Below, piece by piece: positions 1 to 20,918 of a stretch of 64,000 nt of DNA. Positions within the stretch are counted from its first letter, which is position 1. Every line of letters starts with the position of its first letter. The position numbers and the translations under genes were made by a program. The notes under the pieces are model-generated. The model did no database searches, was not told the DNA's origin, and saw only the letters and a program-made list of their open reading frames with translations. Source of the DNA: Xiphias gladius (taxonomy: Eukaryota > Chordata > Actinopteri > Istiophoriformes > Xiphiidae); contig NC_053421.1 in NCBI RefSeq assembly GCF_016859285.1, positions 707,971-771,970 on the forward strand, given 5' to 3'.

Positions 1-1014
1 ACACATTCCATTGCCTGTCACATTATTTAATTATTTTGCTGAGAATGAACTAATGGTGGACCTCTTAATTTTCTGAATTCAGTATAATACAAACACGTCA
101 GCATTATAAAAATACTGACATGCTTATTAATTTAGCAAAATACAATTGTGATTATTTGATGATCTGTAATTAACTATCCAGCTGTAGCTCAAATATATGT
201 TTTTGCTCATAATTAATTAGAAACAGTAGATTTTGCCACAACCAGCCAACCAACTTCCCCATGACATTCAGCCATCACAGCTTGTCCACCTGTCACAGAC
301 TTTGCACAAACTGTATTCCAAACTGATGCACTTACAGGATAAGTTAACATTTTTTTCGAAGTCTGTCTTACGTACATAAAAAGTTTTTGGTCACCCTCCT
401 CCTCATACTGGCTGTGAAAAGATCCCTACTGAGTATGACTCTAATGTAAGAAATGAAGGATCATAATATGAGGCTTCAGTAGTCTGAGTCAAATCATGTG
501 GATAGCAGCACATAATTTGCTGCTGCTGCTGGAGACCAGGTTGTTGAGAGTGGAGTTTGGGCACCAAAAAACCAAAGCAATGAATTCAAAGAGGCCAAAT
601 TCTCTGTAGATCTGAGAGTTGATGATAGTAATAGTTGGTGTTAGTAATTTTTGGATTTGTAACTGCACATGACTCCTTTCACATTAAACTTAAAACCTAC
701 AGCTGCAATAATCAAAAAAAATTAAAATATTGACTAGCACAGCTTTTACTAAGCCTAGCTCAGTTGTCTTACCCAGTCTCTTTCATGTAAAAAGCACCTG
801 GACACTGAATGCAGACACACTGTATTCTCACTCCAAATAGTCTTTTCCAAACCCATTCAAACTTGAAGGGAGAACCATATTAGCCAGTAAGAGATTGTGT
901 TTTCAGGTAATAAGAGGATCACATGACAAAAACCTTAAAATCAGTATGTTGTAGAGTGTTTGATGTCTGATCTTTTCAGTGATGTTTCTCCCTCTTCTCG
1001 GCTCTGCTGTGTAG
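1..1014. other. Intron of wdr26, no recognised feature
   Basis: This AT-rich stretch lies upstream of the first wdr26 exon that falls in the window and ends in an acceptor (tgtgtag) at 1008-1014. I looked for an exon coding the residues that precede the first visible WD40 segment and saw none, so the earlier wdr26 exons lie to the left of the window. No clear transposon was recognised. Confidence 0.6.
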
Positions 1015-9174
<8,160 letters not shown>

Positions 9175-11720
9175 TGATCTGCTGGTGCTCTGAACCTGAG
9201 GAGTCTCAAGACTCTGTAGACACTTGAATGGATGAAGCTTGGGAAGCTTTGGTGATTGGACAGCTGCTTCCTGGAGGCGGGGCTGGCAGTGCTCCGTGTC
9301 AGGATGTCACCACTCAGAGATGTCCGACTCAGTCACATTACTAAGAGCAGAGCCAGCTAGATAAAGCTGGGCTTCAGGACCTCCAGTATCTGACCCACCT
9401 CCTCCTGTCTGGACCTCAGCACCATCCAGGACCACCCACCTCCTCTTATTTATTATCAGCTACATTATTTATTCATGAGTAGTTCACTGACTAGTGCTAG
9501 TCTTTGACGTACCAGTGACTGGTGGAGGCGTGTGTTCTTAATTTTCTTCAGGTCTGTGTCTGAGCTGCTGAAATGAAGAAGCTTCAGCTCTATCCCTCTT
9601 TCAACTCCTGACCCTTTTAAGAGATTTTATCTGCAGAAACATTTGATGGCTGTAACACCCCCTTGAAGAGGAGGATCTTTGAAAATGCATTTTTTTAATG
9701 CAAAACACCTTCTGTTTTTTTTTTCTCCCTTCAGCTTTCCTGCGTAAAGAAGAAAGATTAGTATTTGATGAGCACGTTGCATAGGATTGCACAGGGCAAT
9801 GTGTTTGATAGCTAGCTTGTGTTTTACACTTGCAGTATGTCCTGCTTATCTACTAAAATATGTTGAGTTGTTGGCTGCCTTCTGAGAGTATATACAGCAG
9901 CTGATGTGTGGAAGCCTATAGAGTTCAAAGGATTATCTGTCAACCCTTACCTCTGCATATGGATTATCTGAGTGTAGTCACCTTTATGCTGTCAGTTCGG
10001 ATTGGCTCTTTATTTTGCTGTTACATCTTTGCTCTGGCTTCACTATTTGCTCTATGTCTTTTTCTGTTGCAACCTGTTGCCACTTCTCCCTGCATACAAA
10101 CAACATACTTCATATGAATTTCTTTTAATTTGGTTTAGTTGTTACGTGTTTTAAGTTTCATTTATCACTGTTTCTTTTTGATTTACTACAAGTGGTGCTC
10201 TGACATTCAAGGATACACTCCCTGACCCAGTGAAGCCCCCAAGGCCCCAGCTCAACTGTCAACTGTTTTATTCTCCGTTTCATTCTGTCTTCAAATTATG
10301 TAAAAAGATCAGATCCAACATTGTGTTCTGTCTGTTTCTCAAAACTTTCTGACTTCTCAACTGTCTGTAGCTCTCAGCTCCAAGCCCATTGGTTCCTACT
10401 AAGGACATGAATTTTTAAAAACACCTCACAAATAGTTTAATTCTTAAAAAGGCTTGTTAATTTCGTAAAACAGTTGCTCACTGTAGTGTTTATCAAACTA
10501 ACAGGAGAAAATAATGTATTTGTAGGGAACTGAAAATAGTGTTTTCAGGGCAGCAGGATGGGGCAGAAGGATGGTGTGTGTGGGACTGAGTCAAAATAAA
10601 CTAGTGTGTGTGTGCTCATGGTAATGAAGGAACATGTCAACTAGTGCAACAGTGTGGCTCACTTATGTGTTTTTCATAGTTTGTGGGCAACATTGGAGCT
10701 ATATTGCACAGAGGAATAAGATTTATCATGCCTTGATACACACACGTACAATGCTTGTTAGTAGAAGACTGTCCGTGTTTCTTGGTCTGTAAATGAGATT
10801 TGTTCATTATTTTTATTTATTTTTTTTTTTAATGGTAGCCTTATCCTTTGAGTTCAACACATTACCAGTGACCTGAGAGGACACACAGTAACAAAATGTG
10901 TGTCTTTAACAGTCACTGTGTAACACATTTGTACACAACTGTAACATTCAGTAATTATGAACTTCTACAAGGTTTTTCCTGTCAGATTTAAAAGATCAGT
11001 CTTGCCTGATATGATGTTTAATGTAATATGTGCTGTATATTTGTATGATATGGCATGTATTATGGTTAGTTTCAGGGTTCCCACAACTGTTTTTACAGAT
11101 TTAAAAAAAAATAGTGTTAGCTGCTCTTCATACCAAATATTTTTGACTGTACTACTATTGTAATATAATACAAGTTGACATTTTCACCTGCTAACACAAA
11201 TTTGTTTTGAGATTCAGAAACTAGAGTTTAGCCAAAATCAAATTTCATTCTGCTTATTGTAACATTTTTCCAAACTGCATCTACAGATTCTGTTGACAAG
11301 TTTATTAGAATGACAATTCATTTTCCAAAACCTTTCCAGTCCTGGATGATAACTACAGAACAGCGAGTACTATGGGAACCCTGTTTATCTGCCCAGGCAC
11401 CGTCACCAGCTCATCACAGAACACACACACTAGTGGCACACAACAATAGATGTCTCACACACACTTCTGAGTCAATCACAGATGTGACGGTCTAGCTTCT
11501 GTGACTTTCTTAAGGTTTTTTATTCTGAGTATTTCAGGCTTCGCTTTTCGCTGTAAGAAGCCAAAGTAGGAACTTTGTTTGCTTGCAGGCAATTTCTGCC
11601 AGAAACAACTTTACATTTTAAATGTATTATTACAAAAAGTGATTGTACTGTTCTGTATTGTTCTGTAGGAGAAGTGTTATGTATTCATATTTTAAATAAA
11701 GCATTCAGGGTTTTAAAATG
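9175..11720 (+). other. wdr26: wdr26 3' UTR (predicted)
   Basis: This runs from the stop codon to a poly(A) signal AATAAA at 11695-11700. The stretch is free of the transposons that crowd the introns on both sides and holds several T-rich, AU-element-like blocks. That fits a long 3' UTR, which wdr26 is known to have in mammals. The extent is inferred, not proven. Confidence 0.5.
11695..11700 (+). terminator. wdr26: Candidate poly(A) signal of wdr26
   Basis: AATAAA in the context tattttaaataaagcattc, followed downstream by T-rich sequence. It is the best candidate before the Tc1 island that starts at 12115. Confidence 0.45.
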
Positions 11721-12114
11721 TCATTTACTTGGAAATGTCATTCACTTGATCTAAACTTAGCATAGTTTTTCTTTTTCATATATGACTGAACAACACCTGA
11801 GCAAAAAACATTTGAGTCTAACCGTAACCCCTTCAGTCTGCATCCACTGTGGACGTTACATTATTTTATTGTATTATATTTGGTTTTGTTTGTTTTTTTT
11901 CAGTCCATTAAAGTACACTGTTGTAAAATTTGACCTCAGCCCAGTAAGTAGATTCACCATTCTAACCATTAAATGTTGTGACTTATAAGTTGTCAGAGTG
12001 AGACATGTTAGACAGACAAAACATCTATCTGTATACTAATATCAATATAATGTAATGTTAGTATATTAACTTATGATACTAAATGTTAATTTGAAGATGT
12101 TTCAATATGGAATA

Positions 12115-13507
12115 TACAGTTAGGTACATAGGTATTTGCACAGTGTTACAGTTTTCGTAATTTTACATCTGTACACCACAACGGATTTGAAACGAAGCCA
12201 TCAACATGTGATTGAAGTGTAGATTTTCAACTTTAATTCAAGGGGTTTGACAAAAATATCACATTAACCATTTAGGAATTGCAGATTTTTGTACAGTCCC
12301 ACATTTTCACAGGCTCAAAAGTAATTGGACAAATAATAATTATAAGGAGTATAAGGATTATTTTTAATACTTGGAAGAAAATCCTTTCCAGTCAATGACT
12401 GCCTGAAGTCTGACTGACTTGGCCATCGAAGAATATTCCATTTCTTTACCTTGAGAAACTCTTAGGTTGCTTTTGCAATATGTTTTTGGTCATCATCCAT
12501 CTGTACTCTGAAACACTGTCCTATTGGTTGTACAGCATTTGGCTGAATCAGAGCAGATAGTATAGAACTATACGTTTCAGAATTCACCCTGCTGTTTCTA
12601 TCAGCAGTCACATCATCAATAAACACCAGTGACCCAGTTCCATTGGCAGCCATACATGCCCATGCCATAGCACTGCCTCCACCATGTTTGACAGATGATG
12701 TGGTATGCTTTGGCTCATCAGCCAGTTCTTTCTTTCTCCAAACTCTTCTCTTCCCATCATTCTGGAACAAGTTAATCTTAGTTTCATCTGTCCAAAGAAT
12801 CTTGTTTCAGAACCTGCAGGCTTTCTCAGTGGTTTTCTGGCAAAGCCTAATCTGGCCTTTCTTTTCTTGAGTGTTACCAGTAGTTTGCACCTTGTAGTAA
12901 ATCTTCTGTATTTACATTAATGAAAGTGTCTCTTGATTGTAGACTTTGACAATGATAGCCAACCTCCTCGAGTGTGTTCTTGACCTGGCTAGATGTTGGG
13001 AAGGGGTTTTCTTCACCAAGGAAAGAATTCTGTGATCCCTGTCTTCCGTAGTCTTCCAGGCTTTTTGGCTAAGGCTAACCTCGCCAGTGAATTCCTTCTT
13101 TTTAAGAATGTACCAAATTGTGGATTTGACCACCCCTTAAATTTCTGCCATCTGTTTGATAGGTTTGTTTTGTTTTTTCAGCCTAATGATGGCCTCCTTC
13201 ATTTGCATCGACGCCTCTTTGGACAGCATATTAATAGTTCCCATGAACAGCTACCAAATCCAAATTCAACCAATGGAATCATCTTCAGACCTTTCATCTG
13301 CTTTATTTGTCATGAAATAATGAGAGAACAGGCCACACCTGGTATGAAACAGTTAATAGAATATCTTTGTTAAACCCTTTGAACAAAAACTGAAAGTATA
13401 CACTTTAATCCCATCTTGATGGCTTTTTTCAAATCCATAGTGTTGATGTACAGAGGCAAAATTACAAAAAATGTGTCATTTTGCAAATACTTATGTACCT
13501 TACTGTA
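12115..13507 (-). mobile_element. Tc1-like transposon with both terminal repeats, inactive
   Basis: The terminal repeats start TACAGTTAGGTACATA at 12115 and, inverted, TACAGTAAGGTACATA at 13507; they extend roughly 200 bases inward and are bounded by TA. The transposase lies on the minus strand in pieces: KFLGQESLT-like N-terminal remains near 13000-13130, then FQNDGKRRVWRKK, HGGGSAMAWACMAANGTGS, and QMDDDQKHIAKAT near 12465-12770. The downstream SQSD is followed by a stop, and the expected catalytic Glu box is not found. Frameshifts separate the pieces. At 1393 bases it is near the normal length for the family. Confidence 0.85.
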
Positions 13508-13514
13508 GTCCTTC

Positions 13515-13905
13515 CATTTTAGGAGGCTAAAAAGTAATTGGACAAACCAGCATAATTATAAAGAATATTTTTGGCTGGAACCCAATTGTGATGCAAGCCC
13601 TATAAACATGAATGTCTGTAACTGAGTGAGTGAGTGATCAAGTTACACCACTGGTTAGCCGAATTCTGCATGACTAAGTGCTGAAGTTACACAATTGGTT
13701 GGCCAGCCGAGTGTTGGAGTTTACCCACTGGCCGTTGCTCTTTCAAAATGAATTGGCAGAGTTTCTATGGTGTCATCAGGGGGCATTTACAGGCAGTGTT
13801 GCCAACTTAGCACCTTTGTCACCAGATTCAGCAACTTTTCAGACCCCTAAAGACTTTTTCACAAAATCACCTAGTGACAAATCTAACAATTTTAGAAAGG
13901 CACAC
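13515..13905. repeat. Second copy of the Tc1-end/(GAGT)n composite repeat
   Basis: It matches 4690-4985 and continues past the point where a SINE interrupts that copy. Shared blocks: 'aaaagtaattggacaaacc', 'tataattata/aag..tatttttggctgga', a (GAGT)n run at 13622-13635, and 'ggcagtgttgccaacttag'. Both copies have an open frame around TFQTP, but there is no recognisable protein. Confidence 0.6.
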
Positions 13906-13924
13906 AGCTGTGTATATAAACTCT

Positions 13925-14944
13925 CAAAATTCACACTGCATGTCATGACAAAAATCAACCCATGAAGTCAAAAAATCTCTCGGTAGACCACTGTGATAAA
14001 ATGATGGCGAGGTATAGATCAGGGCAAGGGTATAAACCAATTCTAAAGCTCTGAGTGTTTCCAGGAGCTCACAAGGGCGTTGGTCAGGGGGGTGACCAAG
14101 AACCCAAGGGCCACTCTAACATAGCTTCAGAACTTGGGAGAGATGGGAGGACCTGCCGGAAGGACTACCGTCTCAGTAGCACTCCATCAATCAGAACTCC
14201 AAACACCATGTCTGGTAAAAAATTAGGCACTGCTCATCACCTGGCTAATATCATCCCTATGGTGAAGCATGGTGGAAGCAGCATCATGTTATGGGGTTGC
14301 TTCCAAGTGGAAGGTACAGGGAGACCGGTCAGAATTGAGGGAAGGATGAATGTAGGCAAATCCAGAGAGGTCCTTGAAGAATACCTCTCCTACAGTGCAC
14401 GCAATCTGAGACTGGGGCGACGATTCAACCTTCAGCACAACAATGACACAAAGCATACGGCCAAGACAACGCTGGAGAGGCTTTGGGACAAGTCTCTGAC
14501 TGTCCTTGAGTGGCCCAGCCAAAGCCCAGACTTAAGCACCATATAATATCTGTGGAGAGACCTGAAGATGGTAGTTCACGGACGCATTCCATCCAATCTG
14601 ATGGAGCTTGAAAGGAGCTGCCAGGAATAATGACATAAACTCATTTAGGTGTGTAAAGCTTGTTGTGACTTACCCAAGACGACTTGATGCTGTGGTTACT
14701 GCCAAAGGGGGTTCTACAAAGTATTGAATTAAGGATCTGAATACTTTTGTACATGAGAGATTTCAGTTTTAGATTTTTAATTAATTTGCAAACATTTCTA
14801 AAAACATGTTTGCACTTTGTCATTATGGATTATTCAGTGTACACTGATGGGCAAAAAAATGTTAATTTTATCTATTTAAAATGAAATCCACAACACAATA
14901 AAGTTTGCAAAAAGTGAAGGGGTCCGAATACTTTCTGAATACTC
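13925..14944 (+). mobile_element. Tc1-like transposon of the salmonid type, 5'-truncated
   Basis: On the plus strand transposase is readable from about 14050: a helix-turn-helix remnant, then VKHGGSSIMLWGCFQVEGTG, FNLQHNNDTKHTAKTTLERL (the second Asp box, here with HNND for QDND) and LEWPSQSPDLSTI. The catalytic Glu codon that should follow is TAA. The 3' end carries blocks typical of these elements (tttgtcattatggattat, ggggtccgaatactttctg). It belongs to a different Tc1 subfamily from the 12.1 kb element. Confidence 0.85.
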
Positions 14945-17618
14945 TGACTCCGGAGCGGCAGGATCAAGTGCGAGTGGCCAAATAATCAGTTATTGCAGGC
15001 TTAAGATTAATACAACAAGAGGAAAAAGTCTGAACCATGACCAGCAGCACTGTCATTGTCTGCGTGCAGATCATATGACTGCACACTAAAAGAAATTAAT
15101 CATTATAAATCAACAGTAGTCCATCATAAATAAATTTCTTATAATTTATTACTGACTCAAAGCCAACTAAAATTCATTGATGTACAGTTTATATCTGTGA
15201 TACCATTAATACATGTAAGGACCCTTTTCTAATGCAGGAACTTTTCCAATAACATTTTTTGCTTAATAACAAATCTTCACGTCACTATCGAATTTTACAT
15301 AACATGGATTCTAAAATCAGAATTAGGTGTTATTAACACGTCTCTGAAAGATAGAATAAATTTGAAAAGTTTCAGAGGTGAAAGAAAAATGAAACTCCTT
15401 CGGAGAAGAACACAGTAGAGGTACAACTTCAGCTCTCCTTCTAAAGAAATGCTTAAACAACTTATCATCTGTAGTTGCTTGCATTAGGTCTCAATTCATA
15501 AAGATTATTTCACACAGTATATAGCGTACTGTATAAATCAATGCAATCGCCCATTTTGAGGCAAATGAAGACAAACAACTTGTCTTTCATGTTTATTTAT
15601 GAAACACCATATTTCCTTCCCAAAAAGAAACTTAAGAAAAAAGAAACCACATAAGACATTATAGCATGAATCAGACATGAACTCATTCACCATCAGTTCT
15701 CCCAGTTCACCCACACTGAAGAGAGAAATGACTCCAGAAAACCTGTATTTGTGGCTCACAGAACAGGCCTTTCATAGTACAGAGCAGGTATGAATGTATG
15801 GTACAGTCATGACTGTTCTGTCTATACACTTAATCACATAAAGAGGAGTGCACACATCCATCATCCCAGTGAAAAACTGAGACACCTGCTAATGCAGGGA
15901 ACATCAGACTTTAAAATACAGTGTGTGTTCAATGCAAAAGTCATTGAGTAAACAACATCGGTGCATGACTGAGGTCAATCCAAACTCCCACTCATACGGT
16001 AACAATACAACAGCCATTACTCAGATAAAGTATAATTTCTTTCCAGACTCGCTAGAACAGCCTGTTTTATGGCAAAACACTTAACAGCCCAGTTCAGACA
16101 TCCTTCCAACACGACACAAGACACAGTGAGACAGGACAAATGTGTGTATGTGTGTGGTTAGTGTGATTGTCCTTCACTCTGCCCAGTGATGTGTGATGAA
16201 TACAAATACATACAGTGCATGTGTACAGTGTATACTAATATGGAGGCAAATATGACTATATTTATTAACTTGTGTGTACGTGGTGTGTGTCTGCTGAGTT
16301 TTGGTAGGTGATCAGTAATGAAGTGTGATGCTGGAAGTCTGGCAGATTAGTGATCCACCATTTGAGGGTCACCAATGTTGTCACAATAACAGTGTATTCT
16401 CTACACTTCAATACCAATACAAAGCTTTTGAAATTTTTTGAAAACCTTTGATACTTTGACCAAATATGATATACAAGCCTAAAATCAATTTTGTTACAGT
16501 AAAGTGGGAGAAGGTTGGAACTGCAGGAGTTCAGAGAAATGAAGGAGCAACAACAGTGTTGGACTAGACAGAGTGACACACCAAGCAAGCAAAAAATAAA
16601 TAAATAAATAAAACCCACACAAGAAAGACCGGTGACTGAAATGTGGACATGCGGACTGGTGACTGGTGAAAATCATTTGTTCTGGACTTCAGCCACCAGG
16701 AGAAGCCAACTGAACACCTGTGGGAGATACTGGCAGGATGTCTTATACAGTGCTCTCCACCCTGAACCTTATTCACACATTTTGCACTAACTCAGTGTCC
16801 CCATTTAAATGTCCTAATTGTTTAAATTAGTGGACCTTGTTTTATCTTGTCTGTTTTGGATTGTATTTACTTATTATTCTTTTTCTTTATTGTAATGCAC
16901 TTTTTAACTTTGTTTTTGAAATGTACTATATAGTTAAAAGTTACTATTTTTAGTTTATGTTGAGTTTTATTTTCATTTGTCATCTATCTGTGTGCACTGT
17001 GTCTGTGAGAGGAAATATCTTGTCAGGGTGTTTGTGATCCAAAAAACATGTAGGTGTGACTTATTCAGCAGTCTCATAATATGAACTCTAAACGAGAAGA
17101 TGTCTGAAAAGAAATTGCAAAGACCTTATTAGACATTATGAAGCAAAAAAGAAAGGCACAAGTGGGAAATTAAGGAAAAACTGATGACTGAACAGCCTGT
17201 TCATGAGTCCTACCACCCAATTCAACGTACTGATTCGGCTGAACAGTCATTTATCTGTCTGCTTCTTATCAATCAAACAGCTAAAACACCAAACAGTCCA
17301 CTGTGTCCCCAACTGTGCAACTGAACTAACCCTAACCCCTATTACTTCATAATAGAATTTTGTCACGATGGTACTGAAGTGTTAAATGGTTAATATCAAC
17401 ATTAGTATTGTATCAAAGTAAAAACTCTGTGATTCTGATGACACAGATGACAGTGTGAACCTCAGTACGACCACAGTAATAGCAAACTTGTTCTCTTGGC
17501 TGTTCTGAAAGATTTGATGCATACAGTACATGAGCATGATGTGAGGGGGGAAAAAAAGCAAACCCTTGAGTTGGAATTTGGAATTTGGCAGCTAGGGTCA
17601 GAGAGCTTGCTGAGTACT
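14945..17618 (-). other. cnih4 3' flank, part of it probably 3' UTR
   Basis: No gene or clear transposon was recognised. The stretch includes a (TAAA)n run near 16595-16612. Minus-strand AATAAA signals occur, for example at 15597-15592 and near 16263-16258, so the cnih4 3' UTR could end at either. Open frames here (for example minus 16265-16618) have no recognisable domain. Confidence 0.4.
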
Positions 17619-18509
17619 TCAGTCGTTGATCAGAGCCAGGATCATGCTGGAAAACAAGGTGGTTAATGTGTTAATACATAACTGACTGCGTATAAACAGC
17701 CATCAGTTAGGTGATTGCTGCAAGCCGTCAACATGTCACTAAATGTCAAATGCAGATGCTGTTGCTCCCACCTGTACAAATAAATGAAGAAGCAGAGCAG
17801 GTGGTAACCCAGTTTAATCATGGCCTCCTTCATGTGAGACTTCAGCTGACCGCGGTTGTGGATCTCAGTGGGGTCAAACACGCCCATGTTTCCCATCGGT
17901 ACCTTCACATGCCTGCAGGGACAAGAATAGACTAAACCCAGGAGTCTCAATGTACCATGAACCCTGTGTTCTTACCTACAGCAGACCAGAGGTGTGAGAT
18001 ATGGATAAAATCTTCACTGTCTATGTAATTTTATGTTGCAGTATCTTTATGTTACTGTATATTTCCTGATCATTCAATTTCCAGTGAACCAGACCAGATC
18101 CAGTGAATGAAATACCTGACAAATCTAATAAGGCCATAAGGCCACAGTGTTTCCCCTAGGTTGACTGCTTGATAATAATCCTACTAATAATAGAGGAATC
18201 TCTGTCTTTCTTTCTGTCCTTCAATTTTCTTGACAACCGCTTATCTGCTCAACTACAAACTTGGCACAGTGTTGATTGTGACGTTTTTTGGATGAGCAGT
18301 TCTTGAAGAAAAAAAAACAACAACAAAAAAAACAGAAAAAACAGACATAAAATAATTTAGATAAGCCCTACACAACCATCCAACTGACAGAGGGTTCTAT
18401 GAAACAACAATTAACCATGTTAACCATGTTTTCTTTGGAATTGAAAGGCAACCCTTTGATGTCACTGACGACGTAATCAAAGGTCATGCTTCAGCTCGAC
18501 TGGCACTAC

Positions 18510-18557
<48 letters not shown>

Positions 18558-20780
18558 CTAGAGTCTTGCAAGCTGATGCTTGACCTTTGGGTCTTCAGCA
18601 ATACACCCGCCAATTTTAAAGTCGATCAGATGAGCAACTGCTCATCTGATTGAGAAAATTGAAGGACAGACAGACAGCAGAAGGAGAGATTTATCCATTT
18701 ATTAGTAGGATTGTTATTCCTCCTCTGCCTAACACTACTTGTCACTGTCGCCACATTGTGTGCATTTAAAAAACATTTTGGCCTGACTGTCAGACGTTTG
18801 GGGTAGACATCTGTCTATCTTTGGTTTTAAGTTTTTAGCTTTTATTGGACTTAACGTAACAAGTTCTCAACCTGTCTCTCCTCTGCTCTGCTCAGCTCCT
18901 CATGTGTGGGGAGGGGCTATGACACATACACAGTGAAACAGAAAGCAGAAGGAGAAATGTGACTATAAATTACAGCAAATTACAGTATAGACTCTCACAC
19001 TGAGCTGAGATGAAACAAATGCACATAATTTAGGTAAATAACATAAATATAACATAACAATTTTTTAAAAAGTTTCTTTGGTTTCTTGAGGAGGGGGGGG
19101 GGGCAATCGTAGGGTAAACACTGAAGCAGCCATGCTCAATTTGCAACACTGCTTTCAATGCCCTAATTCACCCAGAGATAATAACATAGTACCTATTGCT
19201 GTATAAACTGTATAGCTATATTTCTATTGTCTCACACTATATATTGTCATATTACCCTACTCCACAGAAGAGCCTTTTATCTCACAGGCACTGCAAGAAA
19301 CAGCTGCAGTATAAACATACCTATATATGTTCCAGGCTGCTACAGGCAGGTTGAGGAGGAAAATGAACCAGTGCATGGAGACCAGCATCAGCATAGTGGA
19401 GAGACACTGGCCAACCATCTCTGGAATTACCCACTGGAAAGACAACATATCAAACATGTAAACATCAAACATCAAACATCAAAATCAGAAATAACAGTAA
19501 TAAGGCACAAAAAATAAAAGGCATCAACATTTTTATTTATTTTTTTAAAAGTCCAAATCTTTGAGGTATATGTATATGTAAATCAGTAACAATCCAGACT
19601 ATTGTGACTTACTCTGTTCAGTTTGGAGCAGCAGGCTCTAGCATTGATGTAGTCACATTCTAGATCAGACAGGGTGATAATCTGAGTTTTAAGTCAAGGT
19701 AATAAAGAAAACCTAGATTCTTGTTAACGTCTTCATTCCCTGCTTCTATTAACTCCGTTCAACAAAACAGACTGATGACAGACACCCTCAAAGATATTAT
19801 CACTGTGTGACTATTTGACGTATGTCAGCTAACTAACGCTGCTGAACAAAAACTGGATCGAATTTGCACACTGTTTTACTTCAGACATGGATTACAAACA
19901 GATTTCTAGCAACTTTTAAGTACTGAGCACACCGAGCTGATAGTGATGCCCATGTTAAAACAGGTCTGTGTACTTTGTACTTCTGATTTATATAGGATGA
20001 CTGAATTCATCCCATGGTTCTGATTCAGTACATTTATTTTGGCTCATCCGATGGTTTACTCCACATTAAAACTGTATAAAGGTTTGATAACATGCTTGAA
20101 AAAGTAACTTTTTCTTAATTTTAAAAATCAAAGAACTCCTTTCTAAGCGTTGCCACATAGATTATATTGTCTCTACGCGGTTATTAATCTAAACCGTTAA
20201 ATGGAGGTTGGAGACAGTCTTAAATTCTAATTCTGTCTTGATAAATGCTACTTGATGAGTCAGTAGCTCCACACGGAAAGCCTTTCGCGATGCCAGTGTT
20301 GTCTACAAGGCCATTAGTAAAGTTGTAAAAGGCAAACACATCTGCTAACTCACAAGTCAAAGTTAAATAGTCACATATTCGGTCGAAGCGTCGGCCGAGT
20401 CAGTAACTAAGACAGAGGAAGGAAACTCAAGATGAGCCTTTTATCTGCCACCGTGGCTGTGTTGACTTAGACTTTCCACCTAGCTTGCAGTGCTGTTTTT
20501 AGGTTTCTGTGACCACACCTTGTCCTATCGTTACTCTGTGGACAGAAACCGGTTCATCTCAGTTTATACTGGCCTCACCCACACCTGGAACACGGCGAAT
20601 AACCGGTCAGCTAGTCCGCGTTACTATGTTCATATGAACGAAGGGATTCAGTAAGCCGCTTAGGTGCATAAACTCGACATCCGCCAGAAAACACACAGCC
20701 CAGGAGGATACAAAGTAAACCGAGAGGAAAATCAGTGCACAGCAGTCCACAAGCGACAGAATGAACACTGCCGCTTCCAT
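17619..20780 (-). CDS. cnih4: CNIH4, cornichon family cargo receptor
   Basis: Exons on the minus strand: 20780-20712, 19681-19613, 19433-19321, 17912-17772, 17646-17619 (stop TGA 17621-17619). All junctions are GT-AG and join into 139 residues, the length of human CNIH4. Seen: an N-terminal hydrophobic helix ([18 protein letters not shown]), the cornichon [18 protein letters not shown] segment, a membrane stretch [18 protein letters not shown], then [20 protein letters not shown] and a C-terminal helix ending MILALIND. Known of the family: an ER membrane protein that binds COPII coat components and promotes export of cargo; CNIH4 acts on GPCRs. The start is the ATG at 20780-20778, which opens exon 1 exactly as in the family. 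Its tail faces wdr26 and its head faces gprc6a. Confidence 0.96.
18172..18716. mobile_element. Non-autonomous element (MITE-like) with inverted ends
   Basis: The left end (tcctactaataatagagga, then ctgtccttcaattttct at about 18217-18233) is the inverse of the right end (near 18641-18716: agaaaattgaaggacag and ttattagtaggattgtta). The centre holds a (TAA)n microsatellite. It has no coding content and lies in the cnih4 intron between 17912 and 19321. Confidence 0.7.
18509..18554. repeat. (TAA)n microsatellite
   Basis: About 15 uninterrupted ATA/TAA units lie inside the MITE-like element, so the run is likely polymorphic between individuals. Confidence 0.95.
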
Positions 20781-20918
20781 TTTTATTCTTCCGTCATTGA
20801 CTCATTTCGATTTCCGGCCAGCTCTAAATCCTGTGCGGCCCGAGACACCGACGGTCACTTTAATGCAGTGCTTCCACCTGGCGGACAGGACAGGCACAGC
20901 CACAGTTACTAGTCAGAA

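Noticed and set aside
14055..14546. 163-residue plus-strand frame as a host gene
   Set aside because: It is Tc1-like transposase with a frameshifted N-terminus and a stop at the catalytic Glu.
16265..16776. Overlapping minus-strand frames with hydrophobic stretches
   Set aside because: No start context, no domain, and they include a (TAAA)n repeat; probably cnih4 3' flank.
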